From the NCBI GenBank assembly GCA_950295325.1, contig OX485805.1:38797501-38861500 (forward strand): 64,000 nucleotides of DNA, written 5' to 3'. The DNA comes from Polytrichum commune (taxonomy: Eukaryota; Streptophyta; Polytrichopsida; Polytrichales; Polytrichaceae). Positions 45,425-58,368 of the stretch are shown here, piece by piece. A program made the position numbers and the translations under genes. Every line of letters starts with the position of its first letter. Position 1 is the stretch's first letter. The notes beneath the pieces were generated by a model. That model was not told the origin of the DNA. It did no database searches and saw only the letters and a list, made by a program, of their open reading frames with translations.

Positions 45425-46232
45425 TTGGCTGAGTTCTTTGAGATGACTCAAAGAATGAGAGAGGTGGGTCATGCACGTGCACAAGAGCACACTCATGCCT
45501 CTTTGAAGTATGTTGAGGCTTTCATCACCATTGCAGTGGGGGGTGTGGACATTTACATTAGATTGTTGGCGAATTTGAGGAGGTTCATGAAGACCATTGT
45601 CTTGCTGGATTGTGCTTTGTTGAGAGGGGAGGTGCATTGACTCATAAGCATTTTAAAATGGTGGTCAAGGGTAATTTCAATAGTTTACCAATGTTGAATA
45701 AGAAAATCAAGATTGCTTTGGGGTGGGATGCAAATCCACGCATGGGGCATGTTGAAAATTATAAGATGAGGGACTACATTATTTTTTTGGGTATGATGGG
45801 GTATTGTGTGAAAGACAATGGGGAGGAGCACTTTGAGTTCGTGCATCACAATGTCTCGACTGATGATATGAATGGGGGAAAAATGGAGTACGCAAAATTT
45901 GGAAAGCTTGGACTTTAAAATCGTGTGAGTTTTTCCCATATAATATATTGCAACATGCTCACCAATGGGCATGTTTTCACATGGAAAAGCACTTGGTTAT
46001 TAGTCTTCTTGGGACATTGTTTCACATGTGTAAAAGTGGGCAATTTTATCCGAATCTTACGTGGGTCATTCCTTTCAAATCCATTGGAATGAATGTGAGG
46101 AGGGTTGTTTCGATTTGGAGGATCATGATGAATCCTCATGACATAAAAATGAAGGATATCTCAAACGTGTTCTTTGACACTATCTCTGGTGTGTTTAAGA
46201 ATGCAGCATTTCAACACACAACAAATTACACT
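45425..46232 (+). pseudogene. Rep-like HUH endonuclease relic (Replitron/CRESS-type), frameshifted
   Basis: Three overlapping plus-strand open blocks (45425-45640, 45610-45918, 45948-46232) read as one decayed protein. The second block has FVERGGALTHKHFKMVV, resembling the Rep metal-binding motif region (His-x-Gln after a Thr/Pro-His), here with Lys where Gln is usual. About 65 residues later comes MGYCVKDNGEEHFEF, resembling Rep motif III (YxxK with the nicking Tyr). One frameshift near 45600 and a stop at 45916 break it. Rep proteins nick and join single-stranded DNA in rolling-circle replication or transposition. I saw no superfamily 3 helicase motif. The assignment rests on motif resemblance only. 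Confidence 0.45.
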
Positions 46233-49200
46233 TGACCACATGGTTGAGGAGCAAAACAATTATGTAGATTTTCACGATGATGATGAGGTACCATTGGAGG
46301 GTGATAGGGGAAATTTTCTCTTCGGGACCTCCATAGCGTTGGCAAGAAGAAGACATGGTGGAGAGGATCGCAAAAGGCGGTGATGGTGGGTGTCAGTGTG
46401 CGGTTGTTTGTGGTTTGTTGGTGGCAACCCTTGCCGTCACCTTCAACTCTAGTGGATGGTCCCATTTAATGTGTGTCTATCTATGACTTGACACCTAGAT
46501 GCACATGCTAGGTTGCTAATGCAAGTGGCAGTGCGGGAAAAGAGGCCACAAGTGTCACATGTGTTGTTATAGATACCAGTGCATGGTCTTCACGACGACG
46601 TCATAGAAGAGGCTTTAAAGGTTTTTCTATTTTTGGTTGTTTGAATAAAATTGTCTTTCCATGCTTGTGATGGTGTGCCAATTTTGGATAAATCTTTTAA
46701 TCGATGTATTTGACAACCCCCTACTAATTAATTGAATTTTCAATATGTCCCAATATGTCCCATTAAGGTAAGTAACTAAACAAGGCATGTCTACTTTACT
46801 TAACTTAAATTGTAGCATTCAAACACCACAAATTTTCAGGGGAAAACTAATAGAATGTTGAAAGAAAATGAAAAATTCAATTAATGTTGTGAAAATTGCA
46901 TAAGTATGTGAGTCTCTTTTATGTCATGCCATTTTTTTTTATTTTTTATTTTTTATGAAACACATTGTTGCATAATTCAATACACATATTCTAGGGTAAG
47001 TATATTAGACACCACCCTTTGGAAGTTTGTGATGAAGTTATTTTTTGGCTTATATGCACAATATTCCAAGTGGTCATCTTATGAATGTAAGGTAACTTCA
47101 TCACCAATCCCGAAGGGTGGTACCACGGTGGTACACTATATAATTATTTTGGTAACATTATACATAGTGGTGAATAATTTAGTTATAGATTGTAATACAT
47201 GCATCATTCTTATGTAACTATTAAATTTGTACTAGGATAACAAGATGCATGTTAGAAAAATTTGAGGAAATCATGCAATTATAAGGATAATATTCATTAA
47301 AAAAAATTATGTTATTTCAATTTACTGGATCTACATGACATTTTTGCCTTCATAAGTTTGTGATGTGGGCCCAAAACAAATGATTTTAGCTTTTCACCGA
47401 CTCCTTCTAAGATTTCTAATCTACAATTATCTAGTACAAGTTGAATAGCAAACCCAAATTGAGGTGGGAGCTATCATCCTCATGATTTTCAGAGCTTGTA
47501 CGAATATGTCACTCATTCTCAATGAAAATATTCCCTTAATACTTCAATTTCATCCTACATTGTTGTGCGGGACACTGGTTCTTGTTCTATGGGGAGAATA
47601 TGTCCACATCTCCATGTGGAAGGGGGGGGGCTTCAATTTTTTTGGATCATTTAATGGTTTTCACCACTTAGCATACACATGGACATGTGCTCAAAAGTCT
47701 ACCAGCCCATGCATCCTATTACTTACAAGACATAATTGTGTGATATGAGGAAATGCCAGTTTTCAATAGTCCCCCCGCAACCCTACACAAAATAAACCGA
47801 TTATATGGTCATTGATTTGTAACATAACAAACTCATCACATTCCGTTTTGAAATATGGATGATTTGAGTTTGTACACAACGAATTGTGAAACTGTTGAAA
47901 CATTATGAAACATGTTATTTAACATAAATTGAGGACGTAATGTCCATTGGAATTGTCCTCTACCTAAATGGGACTTTTCGTTGGGAGTTTGCAATTTTCC
48001 ATTGATTGTTATGCATACAACATCAATAATACTTTCTACTTTGCATACTTGGAGGTAGTGGTGAAATTTGATTGAAAAGCAACTTATTTTGGTTCATAGA
48101 GGGCCAACCTCAATTTATCACTTGTTGGCATGCCAAAAATGAGTTCTTTGTTCTTTGTTGAAACCTCCACACCACAATAATCTCCTGCTTAAGGGTTTAG
48201 CATGAGCTTATGCATCTTATGCACTTTGAACCGGAGCTCCTGGTGTGCACTTAGTTGATAGGTGTGTACTTTACTCATATTGCTTTCTAGACCCTCTGAT
48301 TCGATGTATCGCAATGGCAAACGGATGAAACTTGAGGCAATCCGCTTGACCAAAGCCCAACGATGTGAAATCATTGCAAATTTGAGCAAGCCGAATGCAT
48401 TGAGCAAGCATGCACTAGGGTGAGAGTATGAAGTCAGTGAAGGCGCCATCTAGAAAGTCTAGGATAATCGGGAGAACAAACTGCAACGAAATCCAACCTA
48501 TCGAGACATTTGCCAAATCTGAAAGTGTTACCGACTTCAAAGGCTTTGAAGCTCTACACAACATTGTCCTCGACATCGACGACCAATTGCTTTGCTCCGA
48601 TGTTAAAACAGAAGTTGGACAGATGTATGATGAATTGCGACGATCGTTTGAGACATTTCAACGAAACGTTAACAATCTGACATTTAATGTCAAGCATAAA
48701 AAAAATCATACATTTGTGGCAAATGACTCTGCATGACATGTTCAAATAATAAAGTATGAAACCCTAATTTTTGTCAAAAAATTTGCTCACTTAACCGGGA
48801 TGCGTACTTAAAGGGGTGCATACTCAAGTGGGAGATTACTGTACCTCCAAGCAATGCACTGAAGAATTATGGAAAATGGAAGGTGGTGTATGCAAAACAA
48901 CCAAGTCCCATTTAAAAGTCATGTAGAGTTTATTATATTATGCAAGCTTTCATATGGAAGAGGATACAACATTACACAACTCCTTGGTTGTGTTATGTGG
49001 GAGCATGTATCACATGTGCTTAATCCTCCTTTAATTCCGGGATTCCCTGTTTATGGGAAGCACTCAGGCTATGTATTATGAACTTTTTGACAAGCAGTAG
49101 TGAAATATCATAGTTTTTTAATTGCAATCTTCTTTCTTTGGAAAGAGACCATCATATAGATGCTTGATGATGTTATGGAACAATATTGTCATTTAGTGCT

Positions 49201-49309
49201 TTTCACCAACTTGATTGGCACATGAAAGTGTGTCCTTAAAAAATATGCAAGTGGAAAGCCCAAGCAAGAAGATATGTAAAAAGGGAAGCACGCAAGGTGG
49301 CAACCACTA
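46233..49309. other. spacer, no supported gene
   Basis: AT-rich with scattered open frames. The longest (48428-48736, 102 codons) is rich in charged residues but matches nothing I know. A G-run lies at about 47625-47634 and a C-run at about 47772-47777. Confidence 0.45.
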
Positions 49310-49732
49310 CACTAAATATTGTATTTAATGTCATATGGTATTTTATGTCACTGTGGTAACTTTTCCAATGACACTCTTTGTGAATATTTTTACAAGTGTT
49401 GTCATTCCAACTTACTTTAATCCTTCACCATGGCTTTCTCTCCCTCTTTTGCAAAGGGGCAGTGGATGAACTAAAAGTAAGCTGGGATGACAATACTTGG
49501 AAACCGTCCACCTAATGAAATATTGTCGTGGATGATTGAAGTTTGGATGAAAAACCACTTAGTAAGTGATAGTAGTTGCAACAATACAAGTCTACAATGC
49601 CCACTTGTTCTTACAAGGAATCACAAATTAATGTTTGGTTTACATTTGGTGTTAGTGACACTAAACGGACGGATTACATTTAGCATTGAGCAAGACAAAT
49701 AGAATTGGTGACACTAAATACAATATCTAATG
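49310..49732. mobile_element. TA-flanked MITE, family 3, 423 bp
   Basis: Left end CACTAAATATTGTATTTAAT; right end on the opposite strand CATTAGATATTGTATTTAGT; both continue GTCA; TA on both sides. The ends resemble families 1 and 2 in starting CAC(T/C) after TA. Confidence 0.78.
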
Positions 49733-49747
49733 TAGTCAATGCATGTA

Positions 49748-50251
49748 AGGGCCACTTCACACACGAGCCAAGAGCCATGACCATGAAATTGTGAGAGCCC
49801 AAATGAAGGTGTCCAAAGGTTGTCCTAAGCCACCTCCAAAATCATGGAATGTGGTCACGGACCCTCAAGAGTAGTGTGAAGTCATATGTGACAGGCTCTT
49901 AACCAAATGCTATTTCAACAAATTTCTATTCATGAGGGTCCTCACACATGATATAAAAATAAAATAAATCAACGGTTGTGAGCGTTCGGAATGCCATGGT
50001 CTCCCGGTTTTGTGTTAGGCCTACCTCCCAGAGATGGTTTTTGAAAATAATTCAAGTGACCATGAAACACGATCCATTTGATGCCATGTAGGGATCCACG
50101 TAGACTTTACACCCATCTTGCATTCACACACTCCATTGGTCCCTCAGAGAGTCGTGTGAAGTGAACTTGGACCGGCTCCGCCTTTTCCACCAATGAGAGT
50201 GCTTGAAGTGTAACGGTCATGGGCTCTCAGTCTCGTGTGTGAAGTGGCCCT
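49748..50251. mobile_element. MITE with AGGGCCACTTCACACACGAG ends, 504 bp
   Basis: The first 20 bases (AGGGCCACTTCACACACGAG) recur exactly, inverted, at the right end, and weaker pairing continues for about 18 more. TA on both sides (or TAA/TTA if one base is moved to the flank). It begins only 15 bp after the family 3 MITE ends. A truncated relative is at 12518. Confidence 0.82.
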
Positions 50252-51985
50252 TAAGTTGGACAAAATTTCACAAAATGACAATCCCAAACCCCCAAAAAAT
50301 AATAATAATGTCAAATGTCAGAAGTAATAAATTGTGGTCACCAAATTTTCCAGATTAAAATCTCCTAACATGGATGACGTCATGCTATTAATATAATAAT
50401 ATTGGATGAATGTCGCATTCTATCCAATCCAAGAACTGTCGTGGAATAGGAATCTTCGTGCGACGTTGAGCGCCACTTTGGCCACTATCAAGCTATAACA
50501 AATATGACTAAACATTCACTGGCCGTCGTGGCGCCTGTCAAGATGCAGTCCTTTTGTGAAGCTTCGTCAGAGCATGATTGCTGCACTGCCGTGTGATCGA
50601 ATTGTTTGGAGTGAGCAGCGTCAACCGATCGTGATGGCTTCCAGTGCCGAAGCACGTTGCACCACGGCCGACATTGCTGTCAGCACTGTCCCAAGTGAAC
50701 AATTCTCAACGCTCTCCCCTTGCTTTTGGTTAAAGTTTGTGCATGTTTTAATCCGATTTTGGTGGTCGGGCGTCAGAGGTAGAAGATATTTCGTCCTGCA
50801 GAGTGCAAATCGCTGGACGCTAATTCGGACATTTTATACATGCCTGAGGTTCTGGTTCGTTGTTCATGAAAATTATCCGCTGCTCATGTTAATGTCAAGG
50901 CTTGGAAGGAAATTTCGTAGGAGACATTTGTCACAGTTTATTAAAAAAAACACAATTAGGAGGAGCTGCAGAGTGAGTTATATATATATATCTAGCCTTA
51001 TGGTGGACCCGTATGGCTTTTTAAGGGGTGGTATGTTATCGTCAATTTCCTAATCGTTGGTACCGCTATCCAGCAGAAGTATGGGTATTTGTATCGTTTC
51101 TGAAGATTCATCAAGGTGAACTTCAAATGGAGGCACCTCTGAGATGTCTCTGTTGCGATCATTGCAGGGAGAAAGCTACTCGATTGTCAAGAGGGCCGTA
51201 GCTAAGTTGTACGTTCGCACGACAAAAAACTGTGGTAGGTTTACTAGTGGTCATCAGATGCACGAAGTTGGCCCGGGGCTCTAATTAGAGGTTCAGCCTT
51301 TTCGTCGTGAAAAGAGAGGTCGATAACCTTGAAAGGTTTATGCTTCACGTGAAGAACTATGTGGAATTTCCATGTGCCAATCTTGTGGTTCTTGATGCTC
51401 GACGGCATTAATGTGTATATTGCTAATATACACTCGTCGTGCGATTCGAGGCTATAAATCTCCTGAGTGCCTAAGTATTTGACACTTAGTTTCCGAAGTG
51501 ATCAGAACTATCTGTATCCAGTGAGCATGATTTATTTGTACGATTCATCTGTCTGTTTCCAACAATTCCATCAGATCTTCGCATGCATAAGGGTGATTCT
51601 TGCTGGATCACATCCTTGTGCAGAGCAACATCCGTTCGTGATGTGAAGAGGTTATCAAAAACCAAAGTTTACTGCCTTCTCGCTGTACACGAAGCTCTCT
51701 GAAAGCATATACCAAATTTAAGTTTGTAACTTGAGCTTCATTAAGACCTTTGTTCCGATGAACGCCTACAACATCAAGCATTTTCAATGCACGATGCAGT
51801 AACCAGTATGACAAAAATACACCATATCGTTGGACATGCTAGTATAATGGCAATTTCATTCTTCAACTACTGTGTGCAGGGCCCTTTCTCTTTCCGTCCT
51901 CAGCACCAACCCGTGATGGACATCAATTAGTTTCTATTAATACTCTTCCCACATGAATATAAAATTCCATCTATGGTAGAGTTTC
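50252..51985. other. spacer, no supported gene
   Basis: A 165-codon plus-strand open frame (50556-51053) has no recognisable domain and odd composition; I do not call it a gene. The right end is the 3' flank of the aspartic protease. Confidence 0.45.
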
Positions 51986-53452
51986 TTAAGTGGCAGCGCA
52001 GTCCACTTTCTTGAATCCTATCCTCGATTTTTTGAGGTCATACTCTATACGAAAGTTTTGTTGCTGAACGTTACCAATAATGACGGCTATGGAGCCAGAG
52101 ATTGGGCCGGAATTCATGAAGGCGAAGCAGTAGAGTTCGCCCTGTGTATCAAAGGGCCCGATGAGAATGTTGTCAACGTCAAAGGCAAGGTCGACATTCT
52201 CAAGATGGAAGGTCACTGTGGGAATTTTGGGCGGATAAGAGTGGATGTTGAAGCAGAAATCAAGACCAAGTGTGTTGTTCGAAAGTGGAGCAACAGTGAG
52301 CTTAGACAACTTGAGGAACGTGGACTTGAGGGGCGTGTAAACAACATCTGGCAAGAATGTTATGTACGTCCCGGAGTCAAGAATTGATCCCCCGGTGCCA
52401 TTAGCATCCAGCTTCAACACCGAGGGATCGAAGTTCAACTTCGTCTTGCCCACGCTTACTCCGGTAAAATTGAGGTAATACAGATCCGATCCTCCAGGGA
52501 TGATTTGAAGAGGCGTGAAGGAAAGCCCCTTCAAGTTTGTCTCTCCAAAGTAAAGGAAGCTTGTGGCATTAGGACTCTGTAGCCTGTCCGTGTAACATAA
52601 GGAGAATCTGTGACCAAAAACTCCCTGAAGTTGCGTCGCAAAAGAGAATGTTCCCCTGTCGAGTCCAAGCAACCCTGAATTTCCAACAAACAAGCCCTCA
52701 TTGTAGCGGCCGCAACCAAAGATGAGGTTCGGAACAGCTACAGATCGACCATTTTCGGCGGAGAAAGTGAATGTCTCCGACGACAATGTACCAATTGTGA
52801 AGCTGCCATCGCCATAAGCAGCTTCGTAAGCGCAAGAATTGTCGCCTACCGAACACACAGCAAGGACTCCACCCGTGTTGTTGCACAACGAGTTCTGGCA
52901 ATCGAATCCTAGATATGTTTTTGAGGTAGAAGGACTAAAAATCGGGAGAAGTTGATCGTAACAAAATACGCATGGCGTGCATTGCGTCCATGTGAGCTCG
53001 CTGCCCGTGTCGATGGTCAGGAGGACCTCTTTTGGCGGGGTCCCGACTTTCAAAGAAACGAAGTATTCTTGTGCGCCTGTGCTAGGAGGGGCAGACACGC
53101 CTCCTCCATCTGGTTCTTGAAAAGCTTTATTATAGAAAGAAACTGGACGAGGTTGTTGAAATTTTGAGTTTTTCCGGGAGATTGTCTTCGCAACCTTGTA
53201 GTTGAGGGCGACGAGGCGATTCCAGCTTCTGGAAATAGCAGACAGGAGAACATCGCTGCGACTAGCGGTCGGATGAAAGAAGGGAGATCTAGGATCTTCT
53301 CTGCTCATGAGTTCAAATCCCTGCCCTTGTGATGACCACCATGACTTTCTCGTGAGAGCCTTTGCTTGTACGCAAAGCATGAGGCATAATATGAGGATGC
53401 TGGGAAGCGTTAAAAGCTTCCATGATGTCTTCATCACCTCCACACAAACCAC
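51986..53452 (-). CDS. nepenthesin-type aspartic protease (family A1B), single exon
   Basis: 488 aa without introns. The N-terminus has a hydrophobic signal peptide (LLTLPSILILCLMLCVQAKA); the start may be the Met at 53434 (MKTSWKLL), which gives a more normal signal. A prosegment follows to about residue 125. The catalytic motifs are TIDTGSELTW (Asp about 148) and ILDSGTYITF (Asp about 359), with the flap at AAYGDGSFTIG (Tyr about 213). The cysteine-rich insert CTPCVFCYDQLLPIF after the first Asp is the nepenthesin-specific insertion. Plant A1B enzymes are secreted or plastidial proteases active at acid pH, used in protein turnover, defence or development. The exact role cannot be told. Upstream (53453-53520) is a normal-looking promoter side with no unusual element. 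Confidence 0.93.
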   Translation of the reverse strand: MVCVEVMKTSWKLLTLPSILILCLMLCVQAKALTRKSWWSSQGQGFELMSREDPRSPFFHPTASRSDVLLSAISRSWNRLVALNYKVAKTISRKNSKFQQPRPVSFYNKAFQEPDGGGVSAPPSTGAQEYFVSLKVGTPPKEVLLTIDTGSELTWTQCTPCVFCYDQLLPIFSPSTSKTYLGFDCQNSLCNNTGGVLAVCSVGDNSCAYEAAYGDGSFTIGTLSSETFTFSAENGRSVAVPNLIFGCGRYNEGLFVGNSGLLGLDRGTFSFATQLQGVFGHRFSLCYTDRLQSPNATSFLYFGETNLKGLSFTPLQIIPGGSDLYYLNFTGVSVGKTKLNFDPSVLKLDANGTGGSILDSGTYITFLPDVVYTPLKSTFLKLSKLTVAPLSNNTLGLDFCFNIHSYPPKIPTVTFHLENVDLAFDVDNILIGPFDTQGELYCFAFMNSGPISGSIAVIIGNVQQQNFRIEYDLKKSRIGFKKVDCAAT

Positions 53453-55135
53453 GACAATTTTCTTCCCGGGTGTAGAATTCTAGACTACAGGAGACATAGC
53501 AACTACCGTATCCCGGGCACTACAACATCAACAGATCGAGTTGCTCTCTGTCTGCAGATTTGGAATCTTGTGCTGACTTCTGACAATGAGGGACCAACGG
53601 ACAGACCTGCGCTCCAGATGTGAGGACTTCTGTATGTATGATGGAACCGGACCGGCAGGAATTCGAAGAGGTTACTTTAAAAATTCGATCGCTGTACCAG
53701 GACAACATAAGCAGCAATGGATCAGCAATTAGTGACCCTCTAGCATCAATATCTGCAAATAATGCTAGAACATGGGAGAACCACTTGTCAACACATACAA
53801 TGCCACCTAATGCGACGATTGAAGAGAACCTCAACGAAACATTCCAAGGTCTGAACAAATTACTAGAGGCAGGAGGCACTTTGTACTTACAATAATAGCA
53901 GCATGGTTTGAAGAGAAGGATTCAAGGTATGACACTACTCGAATAGAGAGGCAAGCAATGAGGAAAACGGACAAAGTTTCTAAACGAGGAAGATAAATGG
54001 ATTCTGAAGCGCTTCCAGAACTAAAAACGTTCCTGGAACATGAGGCTTGATGCACGAGTTTAGGAACGGGATAGGAATGAAGTGGACACTCAGGATGCGC
54101 CATAAATTCACTTGGTTAACAATGTAGTGCGAGTGCATCTCACAGCTCAAAGTCGGTATAAAAGGCTATAACAAGGTTCTGGAAAGCTTTCTCGTAAGGC
54201 TTCGCCCTTGATGAAGTTGATCGACTTCACAAGCATGCAGTTCTACATCAAGTGGATTTTGCATAGGCCCCGCACATGTGCACTTTATGATTCGCTCGAG
54301 CATATCATGGGCATGAAGAATAAACTTCAAAAGGATATGTCTCAACTATACTGGCCTTTAGCCCTGGCAGCGTCAACCTGCAGCGCACACATCAATAGGA
54401 GATAAGGGGATTATAGGGCAGTCTGAAGCAGGAGCTCCGACCAGCTCCAATTAATTCTATACGACTCGTTTGGTTCTGACCCGAATAGACTAGTTTGAAT
54501 TGAGTATCAAAATATCAATATTGGTCTCGTATTACGAACACAGAATGCGACCTTACGTTCAATTACCGTACACTAGGAACAACTTTTGGGATCGTGCGAG
54601 GATCGTGCACAGGAATTGTCCTGCGACTAAGTTCTGTAGCTGTATAACTACCAAGCCGGAAAAAGATCACTACCAAGCTGCACAACACAAGACTTGGAGA
54701 TTGTGGAAGAGAACAGAAAGGGCTACGAGGAGAAGGTTCATTAAATGGCAGCTGGAATTTCAACAAGAGACCAAAAACTCATCCACGCGATGATTCTACA
54801 TCATCAAGAGGCACCACACCAGTAATTCTTGCAACGATGATTTTCTCTTACGAGGAAAATTCAAAACAAACGCACTTTGGCATGATAGACAAGGTCCCAA
54901 AGCTACAGCTGAAAACACGTTCCTAGAGCCAGCTGCTTCCTGAAATAACCAGTGAAATTACGCGACGCTTGGAGGTGGATCTTAGCATTGTGACAGAAAT
55001 AGATCTCAGCTTTTAGCTCTTATCCCAAGTGGTCCAAAATCTGCGTCCAAGATGTCGACAACCGCGAAATACCACCGCATGCCCTAGCCAATAAATGAAC
55101 ATTTAGGACACCGATCTGCAACCTATGTTTGATCA
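53453..55135. other. upstream flank of the aspartic protease, no supported gene
   Basis: Short open frames on both strands (for example 53620-53895 plus, 54500-54793 plus) without recognisable domains. Confidence 0.4.
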
Positions 55136-55136
55136 A

Positions 55137-55180
<44 letters not shown>
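55136..55180. repeat. (TG)n microsatellite
   Basis: About 22 TG dinucleotides. It generates Thr-His repeat open frames on the minus strand that are not genes. Confidence 0.9.
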
Positions 55181-55183
<3 letters not shown>

Positions 55184-55856
55184 GTGGTCGAGCAGACGTC
55201 ACTCACATTAGTAATAGCAGGCAGCGCCCAAAATGGATGGACTCTAGACACTTCCGAACAATAAGCCCAAGTGTGCACGGACTGCCTCCCGTATGTCGAC
55301 AGCAGTAGGAAACGCAAAACACCATCACCAATACACCATGATTATTATCCTGGCAAGCGATGATCGATCAAATATGCATTGTGGTCGACGCCACTTACAG
55401 AAACAACCGCTCACAGCGCGAAGAACGCCTAGGTTCACGCTTTTGCAGGTCATGTAACATGCACTTTGTCCTTTCTCAACGAGTCTCACTCTTCCAATTC
55501 ACCTTTCATGCTTTCCGCGATCCTGAATGTACCTGATTCTTGTACATCTCAGGAAAGCAGTGACGACAGCCCCCTTCGTTGCTCGATTGAGCGTCAACCG
55601 GCGAGCTGTAGATCGATGAGCAGCAATCATGGAGGCAAAAGCTCCAAGGCAAACCTCCTCCGATCGCTCTCAAAGGTACTGGATTGTACCGCTCGGTAAA
55701 AAAAACTTGAACTCGCAACAATGATCCAATTGGAAAGTGGTAGTTGAGCTTCTCAATTATTGTCAGCGGGAATTCGTCGGCCTCGGCTTTCGGACTTGTC
55801 TGCTTCTCCGTTTCAACGAAAATTCCAATTGCTCCATTAAACATGAATTTTTCTGG

Positions 55857-56470
55857 AACCGACTAACTGAAATTGCCTACAGTGCAGTGGAACAAATCTT
55901 TCAGGGAGTGTTGGACGACGAATGTCAAACATTTCGGCATCGGATAAAGGCGACGACACAGCTCTCAACCACGTTACAATTGTGTACCACAATGTTTGTG
56001 AAGCACCCACACTAACACGAACTTGACTATATTAGAGAGGCATTTGAGACTCAAGATATAAATTCCGATATTTTTTTTGTTGGGTGTAGTTACATTTGTT
56101 AGAAAATTACCACTAGCGTATCTCGGTCATAGTAATATGAAACTTATTGATTGGGGCCAATTGCCACAGCTGGGACCCCATCCCTGACGTTAAAATTAAT
56201 TGCTCAATAATCCATGAATCTCTCTGATAACCGACTAACTGAAATTTCAGTGCAGGTGGAACAAAACTTTTATGTCTTGACATCTACGGAATTCCAAATC
56301 AGAGAGTGTGGAGGAGGAACGTCAAGCATTTTGGTGTCGGATCAAGGTGATTACACACCTTTCAACTACATTAAAATGTGTACCACAATGTTTTTAGAGC
56401 ACTTTTACTAACACCAACTTGACTATCATTTAAGACTCAAGATGTGGATTCTGCTACTTTTTGTTAGGAG
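55857..56470. repeat. direct duplication of a 250-bp segment
   Basis: Two diverged direct copies, about 55857-56115 and 56225-56470. Shared phrases in order: AACCGACTAACTGAAATT, GTGGAACAAA, GTGTACCACAATGTTT, AACTTGACTAT and GAGACTCAAGAT/AAGACTCAAGAT. No gene product is evident from either. Confidence 0.7.
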
Positions 56471-57589
56471 TAAATTATTTATTGCAAGAAAAGTGCCACT
56501 ACCCTATCATGTCAGTTAATAATATAATACACGATAGCTTGAGCCAAGTGCTATAATGAAACCCCGATACCCCTTTCCACCCTCTGGTTCTTTGGGTTCG
56601 CGCCTTCTATAATCTTCTAATCTCACGACCTCCCTATCTGTCACCTTCTACTTGCTCATTATTCACTATAATGATAAAGATAGAATAAACTTTTATGATT
56701 CTTGTTAGACTTGAAAGTAGTTTGACATTTGCAAACCTTACTCCTTCTGCTATGTAGAGTTTGCATAGTAGGTTATAAGCAACCGACCTCAGGAAACTAC
56801 GGGGAAAGAATGAAAAAGAGATGGGGTCCCCGATGCCACTCTACTCCAAGGGGTGTGTGTTTGTCATCTAGCTCTTCCCTTGTTTGGGATGGTTGACATG
56901 TTTGGATGTTTCTACTTTACTTATTTACTATAAAGCCCTAGGTTCAAGAATCTATGGATCAATCATAGCTTATGATGGGGCTCTCTGACTCCTGAACAAT
57001 GTAGTGCAACATTGTCACAAAACGTCGCAACGTGGTAGTAATTAAGTAGCGTGTACTAGGGGCCATATAGTAGTGTGAAGCTGTCAAGTCTAAGTTTTTT
57101 TAGAATATGTTTCCATCAAGTCAATAGTTATATTGTATGTGTCCCCCTCCTATGACCCATAGGTCACTCTTCTTAGTCGAACCCCCTATGTCTAACTCTT
57201 CTCGCCATGAGTGGCATATCATGGCAAGGCTTGTCAATAAAAACACATGTTCTAACAATACTGGAATATGTATTCAGAACATAGACACCATTCTAGATTC
57301 ATCAGTTCATAAGTTGATTGGTGAAGCCTAAGTTAACTGAATACATACATCCTCTCAATTGTGCTCATTATTGAGTGCGGGGTAGTTTATAAGCTGAAAA
57401 CGTAGTCCAATCGTTTGAAAAACATGGGTCTTCATGATCTCTTGACAATCTCTTTTGTGCTGTGGAAGTTTCTCGTGATGTGTCAAGGACATGCCCAGAA
57501 AGAAAGAAAGAAAGAAAGAAAGAGAAGCCTGCAGTTGAGACTTTTGGCGCTAATTCTTGTAGCAAACCTACCTGGTGCCTAACAACTAA
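56471..57589. other. spacer with a (GAAA)n tract
   Basis: AT-rich. A (GAAA)n run of about six units lies at 57498-57522. No gene seen. Confidence 0.5.
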
Positions 57590-58133
57590 GGGCCGCATTT
57601 ACACCTATAGGTTGGGCCAGTTCCCCTTGAGGCCGATTGCATGAAATTTCAGACCCTTTTGGGTTGGAGGCTGGCCTCAACTACACATTATAATAAGATT
57701 ATAATGGGGGCCAATTTTCCCATATGTAAAGGCCTTAGGGCCAAGAAGCTAGGTTGATTCAATGAATCTAGCATAACCCAACTGATCTAGCCTAATCTAG
57801 CATAGAGCCATTCATATTTCCACATAATCCAATGGATATGGTTCGCTAAATGAATCATATTTCAATTTTTAAAAGTTTTTTTTATAATTGAAATCTGACA
57901 TTGGCCCCAAGGCCAAGAATTGGCCCTCCGTTTTGGGTGCACCCAATTCAACGAGCTCGGGCCATGCCATACCATGCATTTTTTTCATTGAAAAAAAATT
58001 CATACCACCAAATCGACCCAGCCTCTAGGTGTAAAGGGGTTGGGGCCAATTTCAGCCTTTTGGCCAATCACAAGTGAGTATTTCAAGCCTCTTACACAAC
58101 GAATCGGCCTGTCCTCGAAGTCTAAAGCGGCCC
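57590..58133. mobile_element. PIF/Harbinger (Tourist-like) MITE, 544 bp
   Basis: Left end GGGCCGCATTTACACCTATA; right end on the opposite strand GGGCCGCTTTAGACTTCGAG; TAA duplicated on both sides (57587-57589, 58134-58136). The subterminal sequence is GGCC-rich. No coding content. Confidence 0.76.
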
Positions 58134-58368
58134 TAAGTGTACTGCAAGCAACCACACCATTTTCTTAATTTGAGGTCAACACGGAAGTGCTCGTGGGAAC
58201 CAAATCAGGCCTCGCAGATTGGATGCTTGCGGTGCTCGTATACACACAAGAGACAATAATGAAAACTTGTTTACGAAGAATGTTATTTAGCTAGGGAATT
58301 TGAGGTTTTCCTTGTCGAAATTACACATGTCGATGAAGGATTTGGAGTCACAATGATGCTATGATCGG

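Noticed and set aside
50556-51053. 165-codon plus-strand frame
   Set aside because: No recognisable domain, no homologous exon nearby, composition unlike the supported genes.
52058-52387. 109-codon plus-strand frame
   Set aside because: Lies wholly inside, and antisense to, the aspartic protease coding sequence.
55020-55317. Minus-strand frames with Thr-His repeats
   Set aside because: Direct translation of a (TG)n microsatellite.
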